Of a DNA stretch of 64,000 nucleotides, positions 1 to 8,684 are shown in pieces; the stretch's first letter is position 1, and the number at the start of each line of letters is the position of its first letter. Both the position numbers and the translations under genes were made by a program. The notes under the pieces were generated by a model. The model did not search any database, was not told the origin of the DNA, and worked only from the letters and a program-made list of their open reading frames with translations. The stretch is from Rhodopirellula europaea 6C (GTDB taxonomy: Bacteria; Planctomycetota; Planctomycetia; Pirellulales; Pirellulaceae). The stretch covers positions 33,138-97,137 of the forward strand of contig NZ_ANMO01000113.1 of NCBI RefSeq assembly GCF_000338295.1, read 5' to 3'.

Positions 1-106
1 ACGATCCGCCCGAACGAAACAGGCTTCAGATTCCGAATGAGGTGTTCCCTGCGACGCCGTCGATCGGAAGCACTGCCCCACCAGCGTCCCCGAGGATTGC
101 CCTGCT

Positions 107-988
107 ATGCCCACGATCGAATCCGCAATCGCCGATCCGATGTACTTCGTGGTGCTGGGCCTGGCCGCCGGATACGCTTGCTTGGGATGCATCGTTCTCT
201 ATGGGGTTCTGTCCAGCAAAGGCAAAGCTCGCGAAGAACGTCTGCGAGAACTGCGAGCAGCAAGAGACGCCAAGCGGCTATCGAGTCGCAACCGATTCGC
301 TGGCGACGACGTCCGCAAAGCACACGCGGACACCGAAGAAATTCGACTGCTTCGTTCCGAATTGGCCAAGTTCATCAAGGTCTCCGCCTCGATCACGAAC
401 GATTCCCAAAACTTGCATTTGGAAGTCGCCGCGTTGCGAATGCGTGTCGAAACGCTCGAGAACGATCTAGCCGAGCATCTGGAAGTCCACAACCAACTCG
501 ACTCGATCAACCCAAACGTCAACCAAGCCTCAGAGCCATCAGCCAAAAACGACTCACCTCCGCTCAATTCCAACACGGCAGCGAAATCAACCAACGCTTC
601 TTCGATGCCAACCACCATCGCACTGATTCACCCCACACCAACGGAATCGCACGGCGAAACTCGCGATGAGAATGGAATTCCGATCCGGCAGCACGAAGAA
701 CTCGGACTGCTATATATGTCGCGTCCAAAATCGCCCGACGATCTGACTCAAATCTGGGGCATCGGATCAAATCGGCAAACCGATTTGCAAGAACACGGAA
801 TTTTCTACCATCATCAAATTGCAGCATGGACGCCCGAGCAAATCGGCCATTTTGACAATTGGATGAATCTGGGCGGACGCATCCATCGCGAATTGTGGGT
901 CCCGCAAGCGATCCGCCTCACACGCCAAAACGCCGGTAAAAAGGCGTCAAAGAAGAAGCAGAAGCGTCGCCAACGGCGCGCCGCGTGA
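107..988 (+). CDS. Membrane-anchored protein with C-terminal helix-3-turn-helix (COG3743-like) domain
   Basis: This 293-residue protein begins with a hydrophobic segment at about residues 10-32, which should anchor it in the membrane. A charged heptad-like region follows at about 40-140, then a Ser/Thr/Pro-rich linker. Residues about 205-268 carry the pattern of the predicted flap-endonuclease-like H3TH domain, including DDL..IWGIG, a later QIAAWTPEQI and GRIHRELW. That domain usually contacts DNA or acts as a helix-hairpin-helix adaptor; no nuclease catalytic domain is present. The tail from about 270 is very basic (KKASKKKQKRRQRR). It lies upstream of, and in the same direction as, the giant ATPase, which also ends in HhH-type domains, so a shared role is possible. 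The ATG is the first in frame before the hydrophobic segment. Domain call fairly sure; function unknown. Confidence 0.8.
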   Translation: MPTIESAIADPMYFVVLGLAAGYACLGCIVLYGVLSSKGKAREERLRELRAARDAKRLSSRNRFAGDDVRKAHADTEEIRLLRSELAKFIKVSASITNDSQNLHLEVAALRMRVETLENDLAEHLEVHNQLDSINPNVNQASEPSAKNDSPPLNSNTAAKSTNASSMPTTIALIHPTPTESHGETRDENGIPIRQHEELGLLYMSRPKSPDDLTQIWGIGSNRQTDLQEHGIFYHHQIAAWTPEQIGHFDNWMNLGGRIHRELWVPQAIRLTRQNAGKKASKKKQKRRQRRAA

Positions 989-1250
989 CCCTCGCCGCCC
1001 CGGTGAGAATGCTCCTTTGATACTCCGCCGGGCACACTCGACTGACCACAAAATGATTTTTTGGTCTTGTCGCAGTTTCACGAAATCGGCCTTTCCACAA
1101 ATTTGCCGATTCGACTAAAGTCTCCGCGTGTTCACCCATTCCAGTGGTGAACAAAGGAAACCGGCAAAGGTTCCCGCAAGTGGGCAGGATGGCCCTCTTT
1201 TCTTTGCCAAGGACCTTGGACCCTCACAGGGCGTGATCACGCGCAGCCAC

Positions 1251-1258
1251 GGAAGGAG
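1251..1258 (+). promoter_or_regulatory. Shine-Dalgarno of the giant ATPase gene
   Basis: GGAAGGAG lies nine bases before the ATG at 1268. Good ribosome binding sites are rare in this window, so it fixes this start over the in-frame alternatives. Confidence 0.6.
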
Positions 1259-1267
1259 CGTTTTGCG

Positions 1268-4200
1268 ATGTTGTTGGATCGAATCGAAATCGACAATCAT
1301 GGCCCGTTAAACCGGGTGGAACTTGGACCGCTGTCTCATCACTTGAATGTGGTGCTCGGCCCGATCGGATCCGGCAAAACCGCGATCAGCCGCTTCATTC
1401 GCGATTCGCTCGTTTCGCGACAATACCCCAACGGAATGCTCAGCGGCTCGACCGGACGAGTTGTCTGGGTCGACAACAATGGCTGGGTTCACTGCCGCCG
1501 CGAAGCCGACGGCACTTCCAACGGACGCCGCACCGTGGAATTCGAACCACGCAGCGAAACGACCGCCGCTTGGGAAGGCTATCACGACGGATGGTTCGGC
1601 AACCAAGACGATGTTGTCTCGACCAAGAGCAACACAACCATGGCCGCACGTGCTCTCCGCAGCGTGCAAATGCCTGAGTCAATTGTCGATGGCGTGATGG
1701 TCGACACGACTGTCACCAGCGTTTCTCGGGTTGTTGCAGCTTGCATCCAATCGGGACTTGACCGCGAAGGATTGGCCACGCTGCCGTACGAATCCGAAAC
1801 GGCACGCTACACGCACAATCACCACGCATACAGCAACTCGGTTCAGTCGGGCGAATCCGTTCATTCGTTCACCGAATCCGACGATCGCCGCCGCCGTGCT
1901 CTGCGTTCGGAATTGGCCGACGTTGAAGCTCAACTGGCCGCTTTGCCAAGCCAAGACCTGGAAGCATCAGATTGGTACGGCAGCACATGGGACGAAAACG
2001 CCCAGTGGAACGAAGCCAACTTGCGTGCCGAGCAAATCCAACGCGAACTTGCCGACATTCAGCGTCAACGGGGTGAATGCGTGCGACTACGTGAATCCCT
2101 GACCGCTCGTCGCAGCGTGATCCTGGCCCATCGTTCTCGTGCCGCTCGCTACGAGAGCGTTCATGCGGAGCGTCATCGCCAACACACCCAACGCTTGCAG
2201 GAACTGCACACGCAAGCCGACTCGCTGCGAGCCCGTGCGGCCGGTTTGAAACGCTGGATCGCGGACCTCGACGCAAAAGCCTATTCGTTCCCGGGTTCCG
2301 CCGCTTCCGCGACTCGACCCTACGCCTATGGAACGGATCCTTTGGCATACGGAACGACTCATCACGATCACTACACCGGCAACGGTTACCTGACGACCGA
2401 CCTGCGATACGCAGCGAAGTTGTCGGCAACTGAATTGCGAGACCAACTGCGTCTGGCCGATTCGGAAATCATCCAACTTCGTCGCACGTTGGCCGAAATC
2501 CGTGGCCTTCGCGATTCGATCGCCAACGCTCGCCAACATGCTTATTCTGTCAATGTCGATGGAATCAGCAACCGCCGCTACGATCATTTCATCAACGCGA
2601 TTGACCACTACTCGGTCGATCACGCTTGGGACGATTTCTATCGCGACGCGTATCGTCCGCTGCACCAGATCGATGACATCGACCTGCGAATCAACTCCGC
2701 GACCCAGCAAATCGATTGGTTGCTAAATCGAATTGAACGAGAAACCGCCACTACCGCAGGCTCGGTCGATCCGGTCACCTTCGAACCTCTGCGTGGTGCT
2801 TGGAATCGTCAAAGCTCACTCGCATCGACTCTTCGTCAGATCCGTACCGAACTTCGCCGTTCGCCGTACGTCGTCGGCGATCACGTCGACAACGTGACGC
2901 GTCAACTCGCTGACACGTTGGATCAACTGCTTCGCGATCGAGCTCGAATCGTCGAAGAGCTTGCCGCATCTCGAAGCGAACTGCATGACTTTGTGACCAT
3001 CACGGGTCACCACCCCGATTGGATGGCCGAACGCGGCGCTCGCTTGAGTGAACTGCATCAGACCGAAACGCAACTGCGAAGTGTGCTGGACGAATCCGCC
3101 CGCGTCCGTCGCAGCCTTCGATCACTGCCCATCGTCAATGTCGACTACCCAATCGGCATGCCTGAAGCGGCTTTTGACTTGGCAGCCGTCGACGATCGAT
3201 TGCGTCAAATCGACCGAGAACTCCAGGCTCTCGCGACCCGTCAGCACGATTTGGAACTAACTCCCGTTCCACGTCCGGTTCGGCCCGCCGCTCGCCCAGT
3301 CGTCCGAAACACGCGTCGCACTGAATTGCTTCGTCGTCGAGACGAGCTGATCACTGAACTGAATCGATACCGTCCCGCCACACGTGCCGAATCGTCGCTG
3401 GTTGAACTTTCCAGTCGTTGGTTGGTTCGATTGTCCGGCGGACGTCATCGCCGAGTGACTTGGACCACTTCGGCCGTCAATGTGGATCCTCACACATTGC
3501 AACGAAGTGAAGCCGAGCAACGCTTCACGAACACTCGATCGATCGCTGCGGGACGCCAAATCCACGTGCGAATTGACGACCAAGACGAAATGAGCCTGCC
3601 CGGTGTGACACGAGCCATCGCCGCGATGGCTGTTCGCATGGCAGCCGGCGAATTGATGGATCGCACCGGACGCTCGGTTCCGTTGATCCTCGAAACGCAT
3701 CGTGAATTGTTCACCGCGGTGGATGGTCGAACTGACATGCACGGTCTGAACGATGCATTCCGTCCTTGGACCGCTGAAGGCGTGACGGGCGATGCAATCG
3801 CATCCGCCCTGTCCGACTACGCTTCACCCGGCCGCCAAATCGTGCTGCTGACCAGCCACGAGCCACTCGCATCGTCGCTTTCCCGCAGCGGTGCACGGAC
3901 CTTCCGTTTGCACGCTTCGCGAATCGTCCACGCGCACCAACCTGTTTGGCGGAACGATCGTCGCCACGATCGCTACGTCGGCCCGCACGGATTGGACAAC
4001 CAAACCGAACTCGGAACCGGCGAACGCTCACGATGGTTCAACGGAGCGTCCGCGGACGTCAACCATGAGTTCGAAGCCGCCTACCGCGAAACCGCTGGGC
4101 TGGACGAAGACCAATGGGTTGGCGGTCCAACCGCGATCCACGGATCAGCAGCAAGCCACGTGCAACACGCGGTTTACCCGGCTGCTTCGGCTCACGCCAA

Positions 4201-5905
4201 CACGAACCGAGCCGCCAACAACGGTTTCGTGCCCAGCCATCCCGCATCCGCCACTGATCACGCTCCTTCGGGAACCGCTTATCGTGACGGGTACTACTAC
4301 GCCGACCAAACCACTTCCACAATTCCCGCCGCCACCCATGCGACGACCGAACATGGAGTTCTCGCAAATGGCCAAGCAACGGAATCGGAAGTCGAAGAGA
4401 CACCGTTCTTTTTGACCGTTGACAGCCCGATTGATTCGGCACCTTCGATCGATGGTGTCGCCGCGGCACGTCTTCGCCGAATCGGCATCTCGCACATCAC
4501 TCACTTGATGAGCCAAGACAGCAACCGATTGGCCGACACGCTGGGATTGGCTGGCGTCGACGCTCGCACGATTCGCCGATGGCAGTCAGAATGCCGTTTG
4601 ATGTGCCGAGTCCCACAACTGCGTGGCTTTGACGCTCGCGTTTTGGTTGGCTGTGGCGTCACCGATCCGGCTCAATTAGCAGCGATTCACCCCAGCGATT
4701 TGCTGGACCAAGTCAAAACGTTCTTGGCAACCGAACGCGGCCAGCGAATTTTGCTCAGCGGGTCAAGCTACGAACTATCTCGCATCACCAGCTGGATTGC
4801 ATCAGCCAACCAAACCGCTCAAGTCCGAACTCGCACCCGCACCGTCAACGGTCGAACCCTGAACGGTCGCTCGCGAAGCACTCGTTCGCTCAATGGCAAC
4901 TCCGTCAACGGACGCCACGTGATCGATCATGACTTGGATCTGCGTGACGATTACGACGACGATGCATTTGACCAAGAACGCTACGAAGTCGAAGCAGCTC
5001 GTCGCGGCCGCCAACTGGCCAACGAAATGCAGTCGCTTCGTGAAAGCAAACGCGGCGGAGGCGAACGAACTGGCTCACGTACTCTGCGAAGTCGCAGCAG
5101 CGAAAGCGGACGATCGAGCCGCACCCGCTCGTCGTCTCGCAGTTCGTCCAGCAGCCGCACTCGAAATGGATCATCGTCCGCAAACGGCTCGGGTAACGCA
5201 AACGGTTCCGGCAGCGGCAATGGTTCAGGATCCGGAAACGGATCAGGCAGCGGCCGAGCCAACCGCTCGCAAGGCGTCGTCTCGATGCGAGATCACGAAT
5301 CCAGCCGCGGCCAACGAAGCTCGCGTACCGAGCGTGACTCACGCGGAGAACGTGAACCTCGTGCCGAACGCGAACCTCGTGCCGAACGTGAATCGCGAAG
5401 CAACCGCTACGAGCGATCCGAACGGGAAGAACGCTCAAGCGATCGAGATTCCAGCAAAACCACCGAGCTGCGTTTCTACCTGGAACGAGCCAGCGACGTG
5501 GTTGACGCTCCCTCGATCGGCCCCCGAATGGCCGAGCGTTTGAATGAAATTGGCATCTACACCGTCGATGACTTGCTGAAGTCGAACCCCGAAAAGGTTG
5601 CCGAGCAGCTCAACCATCGCCGAGTGGAAGCGGAAACCGTGTTGGCGTGGCAACAACAAACCACTTTGGTTTGCCGCGTCCCGATGATGCGAGGCCATGA
5701 CGCTCAGTTTTTGGTTGCCGCCGGAGTCACATCCGCCGAGGAGTTGGCCGAGCAGAACCCAGTGACTCTGTTTGGCGAAGTCGACGCGATCTCACATTCG
5801 CGTGAAGGCAAGCGAATCGCCCGCGGCGGCAAGCTTCCTGATCTGGAAGAAGTCACCGAATGGGTGACCTACGCCGCCCAACACCGATCGTTGCAAGCCG
5901 CCTAA
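1268..5905 (+). CDS. Giant SMC/RecF-like ABC ATPase with two C-terminal DUF4332 domains
   Basis: A 1545-residue protein. Walker A is at residues 31-38 (GPIGSGKT) after an N-terminus (LLDRIEIDNHGPL) like RecF, RecN or YhaN ATPases. A long charged, coiled-coil-like section covers about 200-700. An ABC signature RLSGGRHRR lies near 720, a Walker-B-like strand (VPLILETH, Glu where Asp is usual) near 805, and a switch-histidine segment (LLTSHEPLA) near 861. So the two half-sites of an SMC-type ATPase are separated by coil, as in Rad50. DUF4332 domains, which carry helix-hairpin-helix-like repeats, occupy about 1040-1180 and 1400-1535. Between them is a Ser/Arg/Gly/Asn-rich low-complexity stretch at about 1260-1395. 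Probably a DNA-associated mechanochemical ATPase; the exact role is unknown. Confidence 0.85.
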   Translation: MLLDRIEIDNHGPLNRVELGPLSHHLNVVLGPIGSGKTAISRFIRDSLVSRQYPNGMLSGSTGRVVWVDNNGWVHCRREADGTSNGRRTVEFEPRSETTAAWEGYHDGWFGNQDDVVSTKSNTTMAARALRSVQMPESIVDGVMVDTTVTSVSRVVAACIQSGLDREGLATLPYESETARYTHNHHAYSNSVQSGESVHSFTESDDRRRRALRSELADVEAQLAALPSQDLEASDWYGSTWDENAQWNEANLRAEQIQRELADIQRQRGECVRLRESLTARRSVILAHRSRAARYESVHAERHRQHTQRLQELHTQADSLRARAAGLKRWIADLDAKAYSFPGSAASATRPYAYGTDPLAYGTTHHDHYTGNGYLTTDLRYAAKLSATELRDQLRLADSEIIQLRRTLAEIRGLRDSIANARQHAYSVNVDGISNRRYDHFINAIDHYSVDHAWDDFYRDAYRPLHQIDDIDLRINSATQQIDWLLNRIERETATTAGSVDPVTFEPLRGAWNRQSSLASTLRQIRTELRRSPYVVGDHVDNVTRQLADTLDQLLRDRARIVEELAASRSELHDFVTITGHHPDWMAERGARLSELHQTETQLRSVLDESARVRRSLRSLPIVNVDYPIGMPEAAFDLAAVDDRLRQIDRELQALATRQHDLELTPVPRPVRPAARPVVRNTRRTELLRRRDELITELNRYRPATRAESSLVELSSRWLVRLSGGRHRRVTWTTSAVNVDPHTLQRSEAEQRFTNTRSIAAGRQIHVRIDDQDEMSLPGVTRAIAAMAVRMAAGELMDRTGRSVPLILETHRELFTAVDGRTDMHGLNDAFRPWTAEGVTGDAIASALSDYASPGRQIVLLTSHEPLASSLSRSGARTFRLHASRIVHAHQPVWRNDRRHDRYVGPHGLDNQTELGTGERSRWFNGASADVNHEFEAAYRETAGLDEDQWVGGPTAIHGSAASHVQHAVYPAASAHANTNRAANNGFVPSHPASATDHAPSGTAYRDGYYYADQTTSTIPAATHATTEHGVLANGQATESEVEETPFFLTVDSPIDSAPSIDGVAAARLRRIGISHITHLMSQDSNRLADTLGLAGVDARTIRRWQSECRLMCRVPQLRGFDARVLVGCGVTDPAQLAAIHPSDLLDQVKTFLATERGQRILLSGSSYELSRITSWIASANQTAQVRTRTRTVNGRTLNGRSRSTRSLNGNSVNGRHVIDHDLDLRDDYDDDAFDQERYEVEAARRGRQLANEMQSLRESKRGGGERTGSRTLRSRSSESGRSSRTRSSSRSSSSSRTRNGSSSANGSGNANGSGSGNGSGSGNGSGSGRANRSQGVVSMRDHESSRGQRSSRTERDSRGEREPRAEREPRAERESRSNRYERSEREERSSDRDSSKTTELRFYLERASDVVDAPSIGPRMAERLNEIGIYTVDDLLKSNPEKVAEQLNHRRVEAETVLAWQQQTTLVCRVPMMRGHDAQFLVAAGVTSAEELAEQNPVTLFGEVDAISHSREGKRIARGGKLPDLEEVTEWVTYAAQHRSLQAA

Positions 5906-5924
5906 ACCGGCCCCGATTGATTCT

Positions 5925-5956
5925 GGCCCCCGTTTTCGGACTCGATTTCGGGGGCC
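5925..5956 (+). terminator. Possible terminator hairpin after the giant ATPase gene
   Basis: GGCCCCCG at 5925-5932 pairs with CGGGGGCC at 5949-5956 around a 16-base loop, 20 bases past the stop codon. There is no T-run, so it may be only an mRNA-stabilising stem. Confidence 0.4.
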
Positions 5957-6089
5957 TGTCGCAGAAAGTTGTCGATTGTGACAGGACATCGGCCAACCGC
6001 TGGACTTACGACTTGCCAGCAAATCGAACTGTCGATAACCTGTTCGACTTGACCATCCGAATTCCCCCTCGATTTTGACACATTTCGCC

Positions 6090-6308
6090 ATGACCATGGA
6101 TCGCAGCCTCAAGGTGCAAGCCGGGGCCATTAAGAGTCGCAACGTCCTGACGCGTGCTGAACGTGTCGAGCGTATGAAGGATCTCGACAAATTCAACGAA
6201 GAGTCGAGCATCATTGGCATGCCGAAGACGCGTGTACTCAAAGTCTCGCTGAAGAAGAAAAAGAAGGTCAAAAAGGCCGACGACGCCGACGACAAGAAAA
6301 AGAAGTAG
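6090..6308 (+). CDS. Small basic protein, PVC-superphylum signature family
   Basis: A 72-residue, very basic protein. It opens MTMDRSLKVQAG, has SRNVLTRAERVERM and a central IIGMPKTRVLKVSLKKKKK, and ends in a Lys/Asp tail. This matches the small basic protein family (TIGR04137-like) that is near-universal in Planctomycetes, Verrucomicrobia and Chlamydiae and has been described as a PVC signature protein, probably nucleic-acid or ribosome associated. The ATG at 6090 is chosen because family members begin just before the DRSL motif; a TTG five codons earlier is in frame. A strong intrinsic terminator follows, so it is probably a single-gene transcript. Family assignment is from motif recognition; the biochemical role is not established. 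Confidence 0.85.
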   Translation: MTMDRSLKVQAGAIKSRNVLTRAERVERMKDLDKFNEESSIIGMPKTRVLKVSLKKKKKVKKADDADDKKKK

Positions 6309-6348
6309 TCGCGGCTGGAGCGTTTGGCTCCTTCCCAGCAAATACAAT

Positions 6349-6384
6349 AAAAGGCGATTCACCAAGCGGTGCGTCGCCTTTTTT
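6349..6384 (+). terminator. Rho-independent terminator after the small basic protein gene
   Basis: AAAAGGCGA at 6349-6357 pairs with TCGCCTTTT at 6374-6382 and runs into T residues. It lies 40 bases past the stop codon. From here to the desaturase start at 6665 I see no gene or further structure. Confidence 0.85.
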
Positions 6385-6664
6385 GCGTTGTGATCGGACG
6401 TGCGAAGCGGGGTCGTCCTGAGTCTGACGTCGGTGCTGCGAACGAGCATTTTGTGCGGATATGCCCAGTTCGCCCGCATTTCATCGCGGCACGCCCAAAT
6501 GGCCGACTCTTTTTTGAGCGGATGGGCTTGATGTGGGGCATTTGTTGTCAAATCACCCTCCCGAGCGGTTCGAAAGCTAGCTAGCATGGTCCGCAAACAG
6601 CCGCCCCATTCGGGAGTCTCGCTTCCGATCGGGCCATGAATTCCAATTCACCCTGGTTTTGACG

Positions 6665-7720
6665 ATGTCGACTTCCGAAGCACCCGCACCACCTGAATCC
6701 GCGAAACGCGACAAGCTGGTTTGCGACGAGTCCAATGACTACGGTTCGGGAGCCGTCCCGACAGAAGCGATGGCCGTTGGCGAATCCGGTATCGACCCTC
6801 AACGCCTTCCTCGCCCCGAAGAAACCCAGCCACTTCGGATCATGTGGCAATACGTGATCGTTCTGTCACTGGTCCACTTAGTCGCATTGGCAGCATTCGT
6901 TCCAGCTTGGTTTTCCTACCTGTTCACTTGGTCGGGCTTGATCGCCGGAATCGCCGGCCACTTCATCTTCGGCATGTTCGGAATCACGATCGGTTACCAC
7001 CGGTTGCTCACCCACCGCGGATTCAAATGTCCCAAATGGATGGAGCACACACTCGCGATTTTGGGCATGTGCAATCTGCAGGACAGCCCCGCACGCTGGG
7101 TCGCGATTCACCGAATGCACCACCAACACAGCGACCACCAACCAGATCCACACTCGCCGCTGGTCAACTTTCTGTGGGGTCACATGGGATGGGTCGTTTG
7201 CCGGCACAAGGATCTGGATAAAACCAGCCATTACGAACGCTATGTTCGCGATTTGCTGCGAGATCGCTTCTACCTGAAACTGGAACGCAAAGACGGCTGG
7301 TTCTTCGTTTTCCTGATCCACGGGATCATCATTTCGTTGATCGGCGGAATCGTTGGCTATGCCGTCAGCGGTGGCGACTGGGCGGTTGCCTATCGCTATC
7401 TGTTGTCATGGACCGTTTGGGCGGTCGCCATGCGAACCGTTTTTGTTCTGCACGGGACTTGGTCGGTCAACTCACTTAGCCACGTGTTCGGCTATCGCAA
7501 TTACGACACTCGCGATCACAGCACCAACAATTGGCTGGTGGCGTTGATCAGTCACGGTGAAGGCTGGCACAACAATCATCACGCAACCCCTCGATCGGCT
7601 CGCCACGGACACAAGTGGTACGAGTTCGATATGTCCTGGGGAATCATTCGCGTTTGGGAGATGATGGGACTGATCACCGACGTCCAACGCCCCACCAAAG
7701 CCAGCGTCGCCGGGAAGTAG
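6665..7720 (+). CDS. Acyl-CoA / fatty-acid desaturase (delta-9 type)
   Basis: A 351-residue membrane di-iron desaturase that introduces a double bond into saturated acyl chains and so adjusts membrane fluidity. The three histidine boxes are intact: HRLLTH at 112-117, HRMHHQHSD at 149-157 and HGEGWHNNHH with HNNHH at 302-306. Hydrophobic segments at about 62-105 and 215-260 give the usual paired membrane hairpins. The N-terminal 55 residues are polar and variable. The ATG at 6665 is preferred to an in-frame TTG two codons earlier. The gene is transcribed alone and is followed by dispersed repeats. Family certain; chain-length and position specificity cannot be read from sequence. Confidence 0.93.
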   Translation: MSTSEAPAPPESAKRDKLVCDESNDYGSGAVPTEAMAVGESGIDPQRLPRPEETQPLRIMWQYVIVLSLVHLVALAAFVPAWFSYLFTWSGLIAGIAGHFIFGMFGITIGYHRLLTHRGFKCPKWMEHTLAILGMCNLQDSPARWVAIHRMHHQHSDHQPDPHSPLVNFLWGHMGWVVCRHKDLDKTSHYERYVRDLLRDRFYLKLERKDGWFFVFLIHGIIISLIGGIVGYAVSGGDWAVAYRYLLSWTVWAVAMRTVFVLHGTWSVNSLSHVFGYRNYDTRDHSTNNWLVALISHGEGWHNNHHATPRSARHGHKWYEFDMSWGIIRVWEMMGLITDVQRPTKASVAGK

Positions 7721-7763
7721 CCGGACGTTTGGAGGGCTGGCTGGAGCAAGTCGCAGTATTCAA

Positions 7764-7801
7764 TTGCGCTCGTCTCGGTGGAGACCACCGAACTGCAGGT
7801 T
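7764..7801 (+). repeat. Dispersed intergenic repeat B, copy 1
   Basis: Contains CTCGGTGG-AGA-CCACCGA, an eight-base stem with a three-base loop, followed by AACTGCAGG. A near-identical copy begins at 7914 and a diverged one at 11323. Non-coding. Confidence 0.75.
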
Positions 7802-7810
7802 GTCTTGCCG

Positions 7811-7862
7811 TAGGCCATGTCTCACATGGCACCCCAGCCGATGCTTTGGAACAAAGCGAGGC
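7811..7862 (+). repeat. Dispersed two-hairpin intergenic repeat A, copy near desaturase
   Basis: TAGGCCATGTCTCACATGGC forms a CCATGT/ACATGG stem. After AGCCGAT a second stem GCTTTG-GAA-CAAAGC follows, then GAGGC. The same two-stem arrangement recurs at 11363, 22389-22994, 27942 and 51731. Confidence 0.8.
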
Positions 7863-7913
7863 GTATTACCAAACATTCGCCATTGGCAGGTAAAAACGCC
7901 TCCATCGCTTGAG

Positions 7914-7951
7914 TTGCGCTCGTCTCGGTGGAGACCACCGAGCTACAGGTT
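7914..7951 (+). repeat. Dispersed intergenic repeat B, copy 2
   Basis: Same sequence as the copy at 7764 apart from changes after the hairpin (GAGCTACAGG for GAACTGCAGG). The stem CTCGGTGG/CCACCGAG is complete. Confidence 0.75.
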
Positions 7952-8019
7952 GGTTGGATCGTGGTTCGCAATGGTGTGGCCGGATTCGCCAAGAATTCGG
8001 TCCCCGAGCAACAAACCTT

Positions 8020-8547
8020 TCAGCTGACGTTCATCAGCCACTGCCATTCGGTCCACTGGACTTGCTGGCATTCCTCGACGTCCTCCCCAGTTCGCACGGC
8101 GTTTGCGACTCGATCGACGAACTCATCCGCATCAGGATGCAGTTCCGGGTACATGCCCGACAAATCGCTCAGGATCGAATGCAGGCCGACTCGGTGGAAC
8201 CAATACTTTGCGTTGGCAAAGTCGCCTTCGCGGCGATGCATGATCCCGTGCCAAAAACTTCCCTCGGACGAGCTTTCGTTTTGGCTGATTGTGTGCGACC
8301 GATCCAAATCCCCGGCCAGCAACCACAAACCGCTTCGCTGGAGCGGCGTGAACGATTTCGCCGAATCACTGTTCAGCAAACCTACCAATTCGCGGTTGGC
8401 CGGACCTTCGCCCAACCCTGGCATTTCCGCGGCCTGGATGGCCTGGATCCACGGTTGAGCCACGGAAGCGTCCAAATCGGTCAACCAGGACGGCAAGTCG
8501 CTCGAATTCGATGCGGCAGAAGACGTGCAATCGTCAAAGTTAGGCAT
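8020..8547 (-). CDS. Conserved hypothetical protein
   Basis: A 175-residue soluble protein with no signal peptide or membrane segment. It has a conserved-looking core FWHGIMHRREGDFANAKYWF followed by HRVG, and an acidic C-terminus rich in Trp and Gln (QWTEWQWLM). I do not recognise the family; the W-H-x3-H-R-x-E-G-D-x2-N-A-x-Y-W pattern resembles a single TPR-like helical pair. It is divergent from the S1-domain gene, with a 137-base shared upstream region. The ATG is the first in frame. Reading-frame and composition support for a real gene is good; function unknown. Confidence 0.75.
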   Translation of the reverse strand: MPNFDDCTSSAASNSSDLPSWLTDLDASVAQPWIQAIQAAEMPGLGEGPANRELVGLLNSDSAKSFTPLQRSGLWLLAGDLDRSHTISQNESSSEGSFWHGIMHRREGDFANAKYWFHRVGLHSILSDLSGMYPELHPDADEFVDRVANAVRTGEDVEECQQVQWTEWQWLMNVS

Positions 8548-8684
8548 AGTCTCGAAGGTTGTCGGTGGATTGTGCTGGGACAGAACGTGGGAAGGCTACC
8601 GAGTGGCCCTCCCGATTGCTAGACTGCGGGACGCCTTTGGCGCGATTGCCATTTCACTCTTTCTCAGATCCCCCCTGACTGTCC

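Noticed and set aside
1040..1075. Possible terminator between the H3TH and ATPase genes (GACCA...TGGTC around an AAAA/TTTT core)
   Set aside because: The stem is weak and interrupted, with no following T-run, so I do not list it.
7764..8027. Short plus-strand ORFs across the repeats after the desaturase
   Set aside because: They read through repeats A and B, and similar peptides appear at other repeat copies.
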